Shown here piece by piece: positions 45,556-54,716 of a DNA stretch of 64,000 bases. The stretch comes from Saprospiraceae bacterium (GTDB lineage Bacteria > Bacteroidota > Bacteroidia > Chitinophagales > Saprospiraceae). The stretch lies in contig JALHRR010000008.1 of the NCBI GenBank assembly GCA_022841345.1, forward strand, positions 1 to 64,000, read 5' to 3'. The position numbers and the translations under genes are program-made. The notes beneath the pieces are model-generated. The model made no database searches. It saw nothing but the letters and a program-made list of their open reading frames with translations, and was not told where the DNA came from. Position 1 is the first letter of the stretch. Each line of letters starts with the position of its first letter.

Positions 45556-46284
45556 ATGAAATGCGCTTTAGTCACCGGTGGATCAAGAGGTATAGGCAGA
45601 GCAGTCTGTGTAAAGCTGGCAAGTCAGGGATATCACATTTTGATCAATTATAAAGAAAATCTGGAAGCCGCACAGGAAACACTTTCTCTGGTAAAAGCAG
45701 AAGGATCAGATGGAACCTTGTTGCGATTTGACGTTAGCAACTTACAGGAAATCGAATCTACACTCGGAGTTTGGTTGGAAGAAAACAAGGAAAATCCCAT
45801 CGAAGTCCTGGTCAATAATGCCGGCATCCGGCAGGATACTCTTTTATTTCAAATGAGCAATGAGCAATGGTCAGGAGTGCTCGATGCCAGTCTTAATGGG
45901 TTCTTTTATGTTACCAGAATGGTAATTACGGGTATGCTGCTCAAACGATATGGCAGAATCATCAATATGGTTTCCCTTTCAGGACTCAAGGGAACTGCAG
46001 GTCAGGTTAATTATAGTGCTGCAAAAGCAGGTGTCATTGGTGCAACTAAAGCCCTTGCCCAGGAAGTTGCCAAACGCAATGTAACAGTGAATGCCATAGC
46101 CCCGGGATTTATCACTACTGACATGACAGAAGGCTTGCCTGTGAAGGAATTATCAGCGATGGTTCCTATGCAGCGATTCGGAACACCTGAAGAAGTAGCT
46201 GAAGCGGTTGGTTTCTTTGCTTCTAAAGGTGCATCTTACATCACAGGAGAAATATTAAATATAAACGGAGGATTATATTCTTAA
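45556..46284 (+). CDS. 3-oxoacyl-ACP reductase (FabG-like), cluster ketoreductase
   Basis: A short-chain dehydrogenase of 242 residues that reduces the beta-keto group after each condensation. The cofactor motif TGGSRGIG is at 7-14, NNAGI near 90, the catalytic Ser near SLSGLKG, and the YSAAKAG motif supplies Tyr and Lys (about 155-159). The ending YITGEILNINGG is typical of FabG. It starts 20 bases after the ammonia-lyase, as part of one operon. Its position implies a role in polyene extension rather than general fatty-acid synthesis. Confidence 0.9.
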   Translation: MKCALVTGGSRGIGRAVCVKLASQGYHILINYKENLEAAQETLSLVKAEGSDGTLLRFDVSNLQEIESTLGVWLEENKENPIEVLVNNAGIRQDTLLFQMSNEQWSGVLDASLNGFFYVTRMVITGMLLKRYGRIINMVSLSGLKGTAGQVNYSAAKAGVIGATKALAQEVAKRNVTVNAIAPGFITTDMTEGLPVKELSAMVPMQRFGTPEEVAEAVGFFASKGASYITGEILNINGGLYS

Positions 46285-46335
46285 TTTTGCATTCATTATT
46301 CACACAATTAATCAGTATTCCAAAGGCTTTTGTCC

Positions 46336-47556
46336 ATGAATAGAGTTGTGATCACAGGTTTGGGAATATATTCCTGCATAGGCAGCAATCTGGACGAAGT
46401 CCTTGATTCTTTGTTCAATGGACGTTCCGGAATTATTCTGGATCAGGAAAGGAAGGAATTCGGATTCAGGTCGGGTCTGACCGGTCAGGTGCCAAAACCG
46501 GACATCAAAAATCTGCTCGACCGCAGGGCACGTCTTATGATGCCCGAACAAGCTGAATATGCTTATATGTCCACGCGCGAAGCATTGTTAAATGCAGGAA
46601 TCGATCAGGATTACCTGAATGATCATGAGGTGGGTATTTTATTCGGAAATGACAGTTCGGCCAAACCCATCATAGAAGCCACTGATATCATCCGCGAAAA
46701 AAAAGATACTATGCTGGTAGGTTCCGGCTCTGTGTTCAAAACCATGAATTCGACGGTTAATATGAATTTGGCCACCATTTTCAGATTAAAAGGAATCAAC
46801 TTCAGTGTTAGTGCAGCTTGTGCCAGCGGATCACATGCTATCGGATTGGGATATATGTTTATCCGTAATGGGATGCAGGAAATGGTGATTTGTGGAGGTG
46901 CTCAGGAAATCAATTTATATGCTATGGGCAACTTTGATGCGATTGCCGCTTTTTCTACACGCGAGAATGACCCTACCAGAGCTTCACGACCTTTTGACAG
47001 AGACAGAGACGGACTGGTGCCTAGCGGTGGTGCCGCTACTGTCATTCTTGAAAGTCTGGAATCTGCTCAGAAGAGAGGAGCAAAAATTCTGGGAGAAGTG
47101 GTGGGTTATGGATTCTCCAGCAACGGTGGACATATCAGTAATCCAAGTGTGGATGGACCTATCCGGTCTCTGAGCATTGCGCTCAAAGATGCAGGATACA
47201 GTGCTGCGGAAATTGACTATATCAATGCTCACGCTACATCTACTCCGGCAGGTGATGCAAGTGAAGCGCAAGCTATAGATGCAATCTTTGGAAGCGCTAA
47301 AACTCCTGTGAGCTCTACAAAAGGTATGACAGGACATGAATGCTGGATGGCAGGCGCCAGTGAAATTGTTTATTCCATGCTGATGATGCAAAATGATTTC
47401 ATTGCCCCGAATATTAATTTTGAAAATCCTGATGAAGATTCTGCCCGTCTCCATATTATATCGCAAACTAAAACACAGAAAATCAACACATTCCTATCTA
47501 ATTCCTTTGGTTTTGGAGGTACAAATTCTTCTATCATTGTCAGAAAATGGAAATAA
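46336..47556 (+). CDS. Beta-ketoacyl-ACP synthase (active), cluster KS 1
   Basis: A FabB/FabF-type ketosynthase (406 residues from the ATG at 46336; a TTG two codons earlier is in frame). The catalytic triad is complete: Cys162 (SAACASG), His299 (NAHATST) and His334 (TGHECWMAG), with Lys329 in the KGMTGH motif. The C-terminal NSFGFGGTNSS loop is present. It should condense the growing chain with malonyl-ACP. It lies between the ketoreductase and the first carrier protein. It is one of three ketosynthases here with an intact active site. Confidence 0.9.
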   Translation: MNRVVITGLGIYSCIGSNLDEVLDSLFNGRSGIILDQERKEFGFRSGLTGQVPKPDIKNLLDRRARLMMPEQAEYAYMSTREALLNAGIDQDYLNDHEVGILFGNDSSAKPIIEATDIIREKKDTMLVGSGSVFKTMNSTVNMNLATIFRLKGINFSVSAACASGSHAIGLGYMFIRNGMQEMVICGGAQEINLYAMGNFDAIAAFSTRENDPTRASRPFDRDRDGLVPSGGAATVILESLESAQKRGAKILGEVVGYGFSSNGGHISNPSVDGPIRSLSIALKDAGYSAAEIDYINAHATSTPAGDASEAQAIDAIFGSAKTPVSSTKGMTGHECWMAGASEIVYSMLMMQNDFIAPNINFENPDEDSARLHIISQTKTQKINTFLSNSFGFGGTNSSIIVRKWK

Positions 47557-47606
47557 TGCCTTCATCAGAATATTTTCTAATATATCAGCTTCTTATGGAT
47601 TTTGTA

Positions 47607-47614
47607 TAACTTTG
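47607..47614 (+). promoter_or_regulatory. Candidate internal -7 element (TAACTTTG)
   Basis: TAACTTTG within TATAACTTTGCGC is a strong match to TAnnTTTG, 71 bases before the first carrier protein. It sits in the only sizeable gap of this part of the operon, so it may give extra expression of the downstream genes. No clear -33 box. Confidence 0.4.
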
Positions 47615-47684
47615 CGCTCGCAAACCGTCAAAGATTCTAAGCACTATTGAACATTCGGAGAATAAAAATTGAAATACAAGATTC

Positions 47685-47942
47685 ATGGAAACAGCTGATA
47701 TCATCTCAAAAACTAATGCTTTTCTTGTTGAGGAGTTTGAGGTGGAGCATGAAAAGATACACCCGGCAGCAAATTTAAAAGCTACATTGGAGTTGGACAG
47801 TTTGGACTACATTGATTTGGTAGTTGTCATTGAGAGCAACTTTGGCTTCAAGGTCAAACCGGAAGATTTCCAAAGCATCGTTACATTTCAGGACTTTTAT
47901 GATTATGTAATTGCAAGAGTCAACGAAAAAGAATCGGTATAA
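47685..47942 (+). CDS. Acyl carrier protein 1 of the pigment cluster
   Basis: An 85-residue carrier protein. The phosphopantetheine site is Ser39 in ELDSLDYIDLV, followed by the helix that recognises partner enzymes. The chain is short and acidic, as usual. Its stop codon overlaps the start of the acyltransferase gene by one base (TAATG), so translation is coupled. It probably carries the aromatic starter or growing polyene. Confidence 0.9.
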   Translation: METADIISKTNAFLVEEFEVEHEKIHPAANLKATLELDSLDYIDLVVVIESNFGFKVKPEDFQSIVTFQDFYDYVIARVNEKESV

Positions 47943-48829
47943 TGTCCGAATGGGAAGGAAAATCAAAAGGCAATAAGCTTGGTTACCAGATATTTATATA
48001 TGCAATCAGAAAAGGTGGATTAAAAGTAGCTTATACTCTTTTATATCTGGTTGCACTCAATTTTTTCCTCTTTTCCCGAAAATCTTCCAAAGCCAGTTTT
48101 TATTTTCAGCGTTATAAAATGGGTTTCAGCTGGTGGAGATCCATTAAAAATGTTTACTGGAATTATTACGCGTTCGGTCAAAGTATTATTGACAAAATCG
48201 TCACAATGGCCGGCCTTCCCAACAAATTCAGCTTTGAATTCAATGGAGAACAGTACCTTCTGGACATGGTTGCTGATGCAAAAGGCGGTATTCTTCTGAG
48301 TGCTCACCTTGGAAACTGGGAAATTGCAGGCCATTTATTTACCAGACTTAATACCCGGATCCATATTGTGATGTTTGATGGAGAGCATGCCTGGGTAAAG
48401 CAAATTATGGAAGATGCCACAGGAACCAAAAAAATGAATGTCATCCTGATCAAACCGGATCTCTCGCATATATATGCCATTCAGGCAGCCCTGGACAACA
48501 AAGAACTGGTGTGTATGCATGCAGACCGCTTTCTGCCAGGCAATCCAACCAGAGAGATTTCCTTTTTGAATGAACCAGCTCCATTTCCAATGGGCCCTTT
48601 TCTTTTGAGCAGCACCTTTCAAGTTCCGGTATCTTTTGTATTCGCTTTCAAAACCAGCAATTCGCATTTCAAATTATCCGCTACTCCTCCGAAAATTTAT
48701 GCCAAAAAAAATGAGGGCGGGGTAGAATTAGCCATGAAGGATTTCGTTTCGGTTATGGAAGAGAAAGTAAAACAATATCCACTTCAGTGGTACAATTATT
48801 ACTATTTTTGGTCTAAAGTAGGATCCTAA
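47942..48829 (+). CDS. LpxL/HtrB-like lipid acyltransferase
   Basis: A 295-residue member of the lipid A biosynthesis acyltransferase family with an N-terminal membrane-associated helix (about 25-45). The HX4E active-site motif is present as SAHLGNWEI (about 120-128). Later conserved parts are CMHADRFLPGNPTREISF and FPMGPFLLSSTFQVP. In aryl-polyene clusters, such enzymes are thought to move the pigment acyl chain from its carrier to a lipid. That role is inferred from context, since no lipid A genes are nearby. Confidence 0.85.
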   Translation: MSEWEGKSKGNKLGYQIFIYAIRKGGLKVAYTLLYLVALNFFLFSRKSSKASFYFQRYKMGFSWWRSIKNVYWNYYAFGQSIIDKIVTMAGLPNKFSFEFNGEQYLLDMVADAKGGILLSAHLGNWEIAGHLFTRLNTRIHIVMFDGEHAWVKQIMEDATGTKKMNVILIKPDLSHIYAIQAALDNKELVCMHADRFLPGNPTREISFLNEPAPFPMGPFLLSSTFQVPVSFVFAFKTSNSHFKLSATPPKIYAKKNEGGVELAMKDFVSVMEEKVKQYPLQWYNYYYFWSKVGS

Positions 48830-48841
48830 AATTTCAAGCTT

Positions 48842-49258
48842 TTGATCGAAGAAACAGATATCATAACATATATTCCCCAGCGTTATCCAATGGTAATGTT
48901 GGGCAGTTTGTTATTTGCAGATCAGCAGGAAGTTCGCACACGATTCAATATTAAAGAGGACAATATTTTTGTTGAAAATGGCTGCCTTATGGCTCCGGGC
49001 ATTGTAGAAAACATAGCACAATCAGTAGCTGCAAGAGCAGGATATCTGGCGAGACTTCAAAATGCTGAAGTGCCTACCGGATTTATTGGCGCTGTTCAAA
49101 ACCTTGAAATATTGGAATTGCCCAAAGTTGGCGATGTGATTGAAACAACAGTGGTTCTTGGGCATGAAATCTTCAATGCCACAATTGTAACAGGAACTGT
49201 GCGGCTGAATGAAAAAATTATTGCACATTGCAAAATGAAAATATTTGTAAGCTCATAA
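48842..49258 (+). CDS. ApeP-like dehydratase subunit (hotdog fold)
   Basis: A 138-residue FabZ-related hotdog protein that would dehydrate 3-hydroxyacyl-ACP. The start IPQRYPMVM corresponds to the FabZ LPHRFPF segment. APGIVENIAQSVAARAGY aligns with the FabZ helix carrying the catalytic Glu (Glu56 here). The FabZ segment GHFPG that carries the catalytic His is replaced by ENGCLM, so the His is absent. A partner supplying it is likely (see the protein at 60294). The start is a TTG at 48842, 12 bases after the acyltransferase. Confidence 0.78.
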   Translation: MIEETDIITYIPQRYPMVMLGSLLFADQQEVRTRFNIKEDNIFVENGCLMAPGIVENIAQSVAARAGYLARLQNAEVPTGFIGAVQNLEILELPKVGDVIETTVVLGHEIFNATIVTGTVRLNEKIIAHCKMKIFVSS

Positions 49259-49271
49259 ATTATATCAAACC

Positions 49272-49907
49272 ATGAAAAATTTAATTGCAGTATTCATTTT
49301 TGGAGTCTTTGCTTTCGCAGAGGTTCAGGCACAATCTGTAAAAGATGTCTTCAATAAAGAGAGTAAAATTGTCTTTTTAGGATTGGACTTCACAAAGGTT
49401 AAAATCATAGGTGAACCACTCTCCAAAACAGATGATATAGTAGCGAAGCAGTTTACATTAATCAATCAAAAATTTGTCAACGAGCGCAAAAAATTTGACC
49501 TGAATAAAGTTTTCAATAAGCCTAATCTATCGACTGCGATAGGCATGGTCAACAAAAGAAATGAAGCCATAGACCCGGACCAACTCTTATCAGAAGACTC
49601 CGATGATTATCAGCGTCTGAATAAGAATGATATTGAAACGCTTGTTAAGAATTTTGATTATGACGGTAAAACAGGAACAGGATTATTATTTGTGGTGGAA
49701 GGTTACAATAAGACACTCAAGGAAATCTCCGTATGGGTGACATATATAAATTTGGATACGAAAACTGTGATTCTGACCGAACGTACTACAGGTGCCTTAA
49801 CTTCAGGATTTACTTATGCCAACTACTGGCTATCCGGTTTCAAATCATTAATGGATAAAATTGACAAGAAAGAATTCAAAGCCTGGAAATCAAAATACAA
49901 GGCTTGA
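49272..49907 (+). CDS. Exported protein in pigment cluster, unknown
   Basis: A 211-residue protein with a signal peptide cleaved near VQAQS (residue about 20). The mature part is mixed alpha/beta with no family I recognise. Visible features are FLGLDFTKVKIIGEP early, the acidic PDQLLSEDSDDYQRL in the middle and KEISVWVTYINLDTKTVILTER later. It is in the same orientation, 13 bases after the dehydratase, and so is probably part of the operon. It may act in the envelope on pigment delivery. Not a known catalytic family. Confidence 0.6.
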   Translation: MKNLIAVFIFGVFAFAEVQAQSVKDVFNKESKIVFLGLDFTKVKIIGEPLSKTDDIVAKQFTLINQKFVNERKKFDLNKVFNKPNLSTAIGMVNKRNEAIDPDQLLSEDSDDYQRLNKNDIETLVKNFDYDGKTGTGLLFVVEGYNKTLKEISVWVTYINLDTKTVILTERTTGALTSGFTYANYWLSGFKSLMDKIDKKEFKAWKSKYKA

Positions 49908-49931
49908 TTTATCATTTGGTTAAGACAGCGT

Positions 49932-50357
49932 ATGCAAAAAACATTGAGTGAAGAGGTAGAGGTTTCAGTGAAATTTAGTGAAGTAGATGCGCTGGGAATT
50001 GTGTGGCATGGCCATTATATCCGATATTTTGAAGATGGAAGGGAGGCTTTTGGGAAAAAGTATCAATTAGGATATCTCGATGTTTATGAAAAAGGATTTA
50101 CCACTCCTTTAATTCATATCGATTGTAAGTACAAACGCTCTCTCAAATATGGAGACAAGGCAATTGTACAAATAAAATATTGTCCTTTAAATGTGCCCAA
50201 AATACGGTTTGAATACACCATGATCCATGCAGAAACACGTGAGATCATCTGCACAGGTACTTCAGAACAAGTTTTTTTGGATTCAAAAAATGCAATGCTT
50301 CAGTTGATTGATCCGGTTTTTTATGCTGAATGGAAGGAAAAGTGGAGTATTGTATGA
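49932..50357 (+). CDS. 4HBT-type acyl-ACP/CoA thioesterase
   Basis: A 141-residue hotdog thioesterase of the 4-hydroxybenzoyl-CoA thioesterase type. FSEVDALGIVWHGHYIRYFEDGREAF contains the catalytic Asp (Asp19) and the loop following it. It could release polyene chains or proofread the carrier proteins. The stop overlaps the ATG of the next ketosynthase (ATGA at 50354), which couples translation. Confidence 0.85.
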   Translation: MQKTLSEEVEVSVKFSEVDALGIVWHGHYIRYFEDGREAFGKKYQLGYLDVYEKGFTTPLIHIDCKYKRSLKYGDKAIVQIKYCPLNVPKIRFEYTMIHAETREIICTGTSEQVFLDSKNAMLQLIDPVFYAEWKEKWSIV

Positions 50358-51484
50358 AACGCATCTGTATCCATTCAACAAATGTTTTGTCCGCACTTGG
50401 TAAAACAACTTCGGAGAACTTTGCTTCCGTTTTAAATGGCGATACAGGAATCACCCGGCAGGAAGATGGATCATTTTCCTCCATTATCCCTCCGGAAATT
50501 CTGGATGAAATAGCATTCTCAAATCCATTTACAGCATATTCCCGATTTGAGAAAATGGCCATTCACAGTATCAAAGAAGCATTGCAAGCCTCTGAAATCA
50601 GAATGGACGACCCAAGAACTATCTTTATACTATCTACCACAAAAGGAAATATCGACCTGTTAAAAACAGAGGGAAACGTGTATCCTTCTGATTTATCTCT
50701 TCACGCTACAGCTGAGAAAATTACCCTTTACTTCCAGGCAGAGAACCGGCCACTTGTGGTGAGCACTGCCTGTATCTCAGGCCTTATGGCATTAATAGTC
50801 GGGCAAAGATTAATTAGATCCGGAAAGTACGATCACGCTGTAGTGTGTGGAGTAGACTTAGTGTCGGATTTTGTAACTTCAGGATTCAGATCATTCCTTG
50901 CCCTGAGTGACCGCCAGTGTAAACCATTTGATGCCACCAGGAATGGAATTAATTTGGGTGAGGCTGCTGCAACGGTGATTCTCAGCAACGATAAAAATTT
51001 GACTGAAAATTCAGACAATATAATGCTTGGTGAAGGCGCCTCCAGTAATGACGCTAATCATATTTCAGGACCTTCCAGGACAGGAGAGGAACTTTCTTTG
51101 GCAATCAAAAATGTTCTGCGGAAAAGTAAGATTAAGCCTGAAGAAATCGGATTCATTTCAGCTCACGGAACAGCGACCATTTACAATGATGAGATGGAGG
51201 CCAAAGCTTTTCAGCTTAGTAATATTACCCAATCACCTGTGAATAGTCTCAAAGGCTACTTTGGCCATACGCTCGGGGCTGCCGGCTTGCTGGAAACTAT
51301 TATCAGTGCTGAAGCCCTGAAAAATGACCTGGTCTTGCCTACAATGGGCTGGGAAGTTTCAGGCGTAAGTGTACCCCTGAAACTCAGCCGTGAAGTTACC
51401 TATCAACCTATGCGGCATTTCATTAAGACATCCTCAGGTTTCGGAGGATGCAATGCCGCTATGATATTCAGCAAACAAAATTGA
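50354..51484 (+). CDS. Beta-ketoacyl-ACP synthase (active), cluster KS 2
   Basis: A 376-residue ketosynthase. I chose the ATG at 50354 (MKRICIHS), which overlaps the thioesterase stop. An in-frame ATG at 50330 would add 8 residues. The triad is intact: Cys140 (STACISG), His271 (SAHGTAT) and His305 (FGHTLGAAG). A FabF-like GEAAATVIL segment is present. It differs from KS 1 in having the HTLGAAG form of the second His. The presence of three active enzymes suggests specialisation by chain length or starter. Confidence 0.9.
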   Translation: MKRICIHSTNVLSALGKTTSENFASVLNGDTGITRQEDGSFSSIIPPEILDEIAFSNPFTAYSRFEKMAIHSIKEALQASEIRMDDPRTIFILSTTKGNIDLLKTEGNVYPSDLSLHATAEKITLYFQAENRPLVVSTACISGLMALIVGQRLIRSGKYDHAVVCGVDLVSDFVTSGFRSFLALSDRQCKPFDATRNGINLGEAAATVILSNDKNLTENSDNIMLGEGASSNDANHISGPSRTGEELSLAIKNVLRKSKIKPEEIGFISAHGTATIYNDEMEAKAFQLSNITQSPVNSLKGYFGHTLGAAGLLETIISAEALKNDLVLPTMGWEVSGVSVPLKLSREVTYQPMRHFIKTSSGFGGCNAAMIFSKQN

Positions 51485-51509
51485 CCAAAATTCAATAAAG
51501 ATATACCCC

Positions 51510-52580
51510 ATGAATTTTTTCACCAAAGAAACTAAAACCGCTTTGCAGGCCAAGGAACAGGCATTATGGCTGGCTTTTGCTCCCATTGCATTTCAGGCGA
51601 CTATTGCATTGAGGGATATGGGAATTCTGGATATTGTTTCCAAAAGTGGTTCGGGTGGAATCACTCAACAAGGAATCCAGGAGCAGGTAAAACTTTCCCG
51701 ATATGCAGTAAGAGTGTTACTGGAGGCAGGACTCGGTCTGGAACTCCTGATCATTCAGGATAAAAATTATATTCTGACCAAAACAGGTTATTTCATATTG
51801 CACGATAAATTAACGCGCATCAATATGGACTTTTCACGAGATGTGTGCTACAAAGCCATGACACATCTTCAGGATAGTCTGGTGGATGGCAAACCAAGAG
51901 GCTTAAAGGAATTGGGACCCTGGAGTACAATTTATGAAGGTCTGGCCCATTTGCCTGAGCCTGCCAATACCAGCTGGTTCAATTTTGACCACTACTATTC
52001 AGACCTGGCTTTTCCCGATGTGCTTCCCATCGTTTTCAGCGAGAAACCGAAAAAACTACTGGATATAGGAGGCAATACAGGAAAGTGGTCTATGGTATGT
52101 GCTCAATATGACTCAGAGGTCCATGTGACATTATTGGATTTGGGGATTCAAATCGAACTGGCAGAAAAAAATATAACGGAATCCGGACTGGCAGACAGAG
52201 TTGATTTTTATGTAACCGATATTTTGAATGACGAGTTGCCTTTCCCGGTAGGATTTGACGTCATCTGGATGAGTCAGTTTCTGGATTGTTTTTCAGAAGA
52301 AGAAATCGTCAATATTCTTTTAAAATGCAGAATGGCCCTCAATGAAGGGGGGAGCATTTTCATTTTGGAGCCCTTCTGGGATAAGCAAATGTTCAAGTCC
52401 GCTGCTTTTTGCCTTCAGCAAACTTCTTTATATTTTACGGCCATTGCCAATGGAAACAGCCAAATGTACTTCAGTGAAAATTTCTTTGACCTGATCAAAA
52501 GAGCAGGACTGCAAGTGGTCATGGAAAATAATAAAATTGGCCTGAATTATACATTATTGAAATGTATACCTCTAAATTAA
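51510..52580 (+). CDS. SAM-dependent O-methyltransferase
   Basis: A 356-residue enzyme. An N-terminal winged-helix-like dimerisation domain (about 15-100) is followed by a Rossmann methyltransferase domain with motif I LDIGGNTGKWSM (about 188-199), then VTLLDLGIQI and later MSQFLDCFSEEEIVNIL. It fits the O-methyltransferase family 2. In the pigment it would methylate the aromatic ring hydroxyl or a ring position, which is inferred. It starts 25 bases after KS 2. Confidence 0.85.
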   Translation: MNFFTKETKTALQAKEQALWLAFAPIAFQATIALRDMGILDIVSKSGSGGITQQGIQEQVKLSRYAVRVLLEAGLGLELLIIQDKNYILTKTGYFILHDKLTRINMDFSRDVCYKAMTHLQDSLVDGKPRGLKELGPWSTIYEGLAHLPEPANTSWFNFDHYYSDLAFPDVLPIVFSEKPKKLLDIGGNTGKWSMVCAQYDSEVHVTLLDLGIQIELAEKNITESGLADRVDFYVTDILNDELPFPVGFDVIWMSQFLDCFSEEEIVNILLKCRMALNEGGSIFILEPFWDKQMFKSAAFCLQQTSLYFTAIANGNSQMYFSENFFDLIKRAGLQVVMENNKIGLNYTLLKCIPLN

Positions 52581-52597
52581 CAGCCCAATTACAAACT

Positions 52598-53839
52598 ATG
52601 AAAACAGAAAAAGTAGATGTGCTGGTTATCGGAGCAGGTCCATCAGGCACAGTGGCAGCTTCCATTATCAATCAGGCCGGATATTCGGTTAAAATTGTAG
52701 AAAAGTTAAAATTTCCCCGCTTTGTCATTGGTGAAAGTTTGCTTCCACGCTGCATGGATGCACTGGATGAAGCAGGATTTCTACCGGCTCTGCAGAAATG
52801 GGGATTTCAAAAAAAGTTTGGGGCGAAATTTGTCAAATCAGGATCACTTTGTGATTTTACTTTTGAGGAGCAGCATACTCCCGGATGGAATTGGACCTGG
52901 CAAGTGCAAAGAGCTGATTTTGACAAATTGTTAGCTGACACCGTTGAATCCATGGGAGTACCAGTGCAATACGAATCAACTGTCACCAATATTCAGTTTG
53001 AAGGGGAAAATTCAACAACCACTATTATAGATAAAGACGGCAATGAGTCATACATAGAAGCCAGATTCATTGTAGATGGAAGCGGATATGGACGTGTTAT
53101 TCCAAAACTTTTTGGGCTGGACAAACCCTCAACTATGCAGCCCAGGAAAGCACTTTTTGCTCATATTAAAGATGATAGAAGAACCCAATTTGATGAACCC
53201 AACCGTATCACAGCAATTGTACATAAGCCGGGGATTTGGATATGGGTGATTCCTTTCGCAGATGGAACTACCTCCGTAGGATTTGTCGGTGAACATGCTT
53301 TCTTCTCTTCTTTGAGCGGATCCAATGAAGAACAGTTTCGCACTTTACTGGATGCGGAACCCTATATACAGCAACGATTCAAGGATTCAGAGCTTGTTTT
53401 CGATCCCAAAATCCTGGAATCATGGTCTTCTACAACGGATAAGTTTTATGGCAATGGTTTTGTGTTAACCGGAAATGTGACGGAATTTCTGGACCCCATA
53501 TTTTCTTCCGGTGTTACTTTGGCTACTGTTTCCAGTCAAACCGCTGCTAATCTTGTCATCAAAAAGCTCCGCGGAGAAGAAGTTGACTGGGAAATGGAAT
53601 ATATGGAACCCACTATGCAGGGTGTTAATGTCTTCCGCTCTTATGTAAATGCCTGGTATAGTGGTACATTGGACACTATTTTCTTCAGCAAAAATCCGGA
53701 TACTCAAATCAAAAATCAGATTTGTTCTGTTCTGGCCGGATATGTTTGGGATCAATCCAATCCTTACGTCAAAAACCATCACAATGGACTGGAAAGATTA
53801 GCAAGATTTATTGAATTTTCTGAAAAGTCAAACCAATAA
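52598..53839 (+). CDS. FAD-dependent halogenase-like oxidoreductase
   Basis: A 413-residue flavoenzyme. The FAD motif GAGPSG is at 12-17, GESLLP at 45-50 and the WxWxIP signature of flavin-dependent halogenases at 214-219 (WIWVIP). A Lys at 77 in AKFV aligns with the region of the catalytic Lys of tryptophan halogenases. The GESLLP segment is also shared with geranylgeranyl-reductase-type flavoproteins, so either oxidation or halogenation is possible. The start is the ATG at 52598 (MKTEKVDVLV); an ATG at 52562 overlaps the methyltransferase. Flexirubins can carry chlorine, which fits. Confidence 0.78.
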   Translation: MKTEKVDVLVIGAGPSGTVAASIINQAGYSVKIVEKLKFPRFVIGESLLPRCMDALDEAGFLPALQKWGFQKKFGAKFVKSGSLCDFTFEEQHTPGWNWTWQVQRADFDKLLADTVESMGVPVQYESTVTNIQFEGENSTTTIIDKDGNESYIEARFIVDGSGYGRVIPKLFGLDKPSTMQPRKALFAHIKDDRRTQFDEPNRITAIVHKPGIWIWVIPFADGTTSVGFVGEHAFFSSLSGSNEEQFRTLLDAEPYIQQRFKDSELVFDPKILESWSSTTDKFYGNGFVLTGNVTEFLDPIFSSGVTLATVSSQTAANLVIKKLRGEEVDWEMEYMEPTMQGVNVFRSYVNAWYSGTLDTIFFSKNPDTQIKNQICSVLAGYVWDQSNPYVKNHHNGLERLARFIEFSEKSNQ

Positions 53840-53842
53840 TCT

Positions 53843-54448
53843 TTGAGTCTTTATATTACATCTGCAGTCATCATACGAAATCAAACAGTCCGAAAGAACG
53901 GGTCTGTAGCATTTCAATCCTCTGAAACAAACGTACATTTATTTTTGAGAGCAATCTATGATTATCTTGAAGTTTCTTATACCAGGTTTCATAAGATGGA
54001 TGCATTGAATAAACTGGGCTGGGCTGCAGCAGAATTTCTTCTTCAGGAAATAGAATCAGGCTTTGTGGATAAAGAATCAGCAGGTATTGTTCTGGCAAAT
54101 AAAAGTTCCAGTTTGGATACTGATGAGCGGTTTCTCGAAAGTACAAAATCAGTGGCCAGTCCGGCATTGTTTGTTTATACCTTGCCAAATATCGTTTTGG
54201 GTGAAATATGTATCAGACATGGTCTGAAAGGTGAGAATACTTTTTTTGTCACTCCTAATTTCGACATTACATTTATGCATGACTACACTGAACAATTATT
54301 TGAATCAGAAGCAGTAAATGCATGTATAATTGGCTGGGCCGAACAATATCACGAACAATATGAGGCAGCTTTTTATTTAGTTCAAAAGAGTTCAATGGGA
54401 CTTCAGGAACCATTTACCATCAAAGCATTAGAAAAATTATATGAATAA
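53843..54448 (+). CDS. Ketosynthase-like protein lacking the catalytic Cys
   Basis: A 201-residue relative of the N-terminal half of ketosynthases. FHKMDALNKLGWAAAEFLL and VGEICIRHGLKGENTFF-type segments (YTLPNIVLGEICIRHGL) align with the KS dimer region. Where KS enzymes have a Cys, this protein reads TPNFD, so it cannot condense chains itself. It starts at TTG 53843, 3 bases after the flavoenzyme. Probably a partner or chain-length-factor-like subunit for a cluster ketosynthase. Length is about half of a full ketosynthase. Confidence 0.75.
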   Translation: MSLYITSAVIIRNQTVRKNGSVAFQSSETNVHLFLRAIYDYLEVSYTRFHKMDALNKLGWAAAEFLLQEIESGFVDKESAGIVLANKSSSLDTDERFLESTKSVASPALFVYTLPNIVLGEICIRHGLKGENTFFVTPNFDITFMHDYTEQLFESEAVNACIIGWAEQYHEQYEAAFYLVQKSSMGLQEPFTIKALEKLYE

Positions 54449-54716
54449 TAACATGGACAATTTAATGGCGGAGCTAAAAGCTCAGATCATAGAACAATTA
54501 AATTTACAGGAAGTACAACCCGGAGACATTGATAATGATCAGCCTTTGTTCAGGGAAGGACTGGGATTGGATTCCATTGATGCTTTGGAATTGATCGTTT
54601 TATTGCAGCAACATTACAATATCAAACTGAGCAATCCTGCTGATGGTCCTGAAGTATTCTATTCTGTGCGTTCACTTGCAGAATTTATCACAGCAGAAAG
54701 GGAAAAAGCAGGATGA
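54441..54716 (+). CDS. Acyl carrier protein 2 of the pigment cluster
   Basis: A 91-residue carrier protein with the phosphopantetheine Ser45 in GLGLDSIDALEL. It overlaps the preceding gene by 8 bases and the third ketosynthase by 4 (ATGA at 54713). Different from carrier protein 1 in its recognition helix, which suggests separate partners for starter and extension steps (inference). Confidence 0.9.
   Translation: MNNNMDNLMAELKAQIIEQLNLQEVQPGDIDNDQPLFREGLGLDSIDALELIVLLQQHYNIKLSNPADGPEVFYSVRSLAEFITAEREKAG

Noticed and set aside
46984-47466. 160-codon minus-strand open frame inside cluster KS 1
   Set aside because: It is antisense to the catalytic part of a ketosynthase. The sense gene explains the openness.
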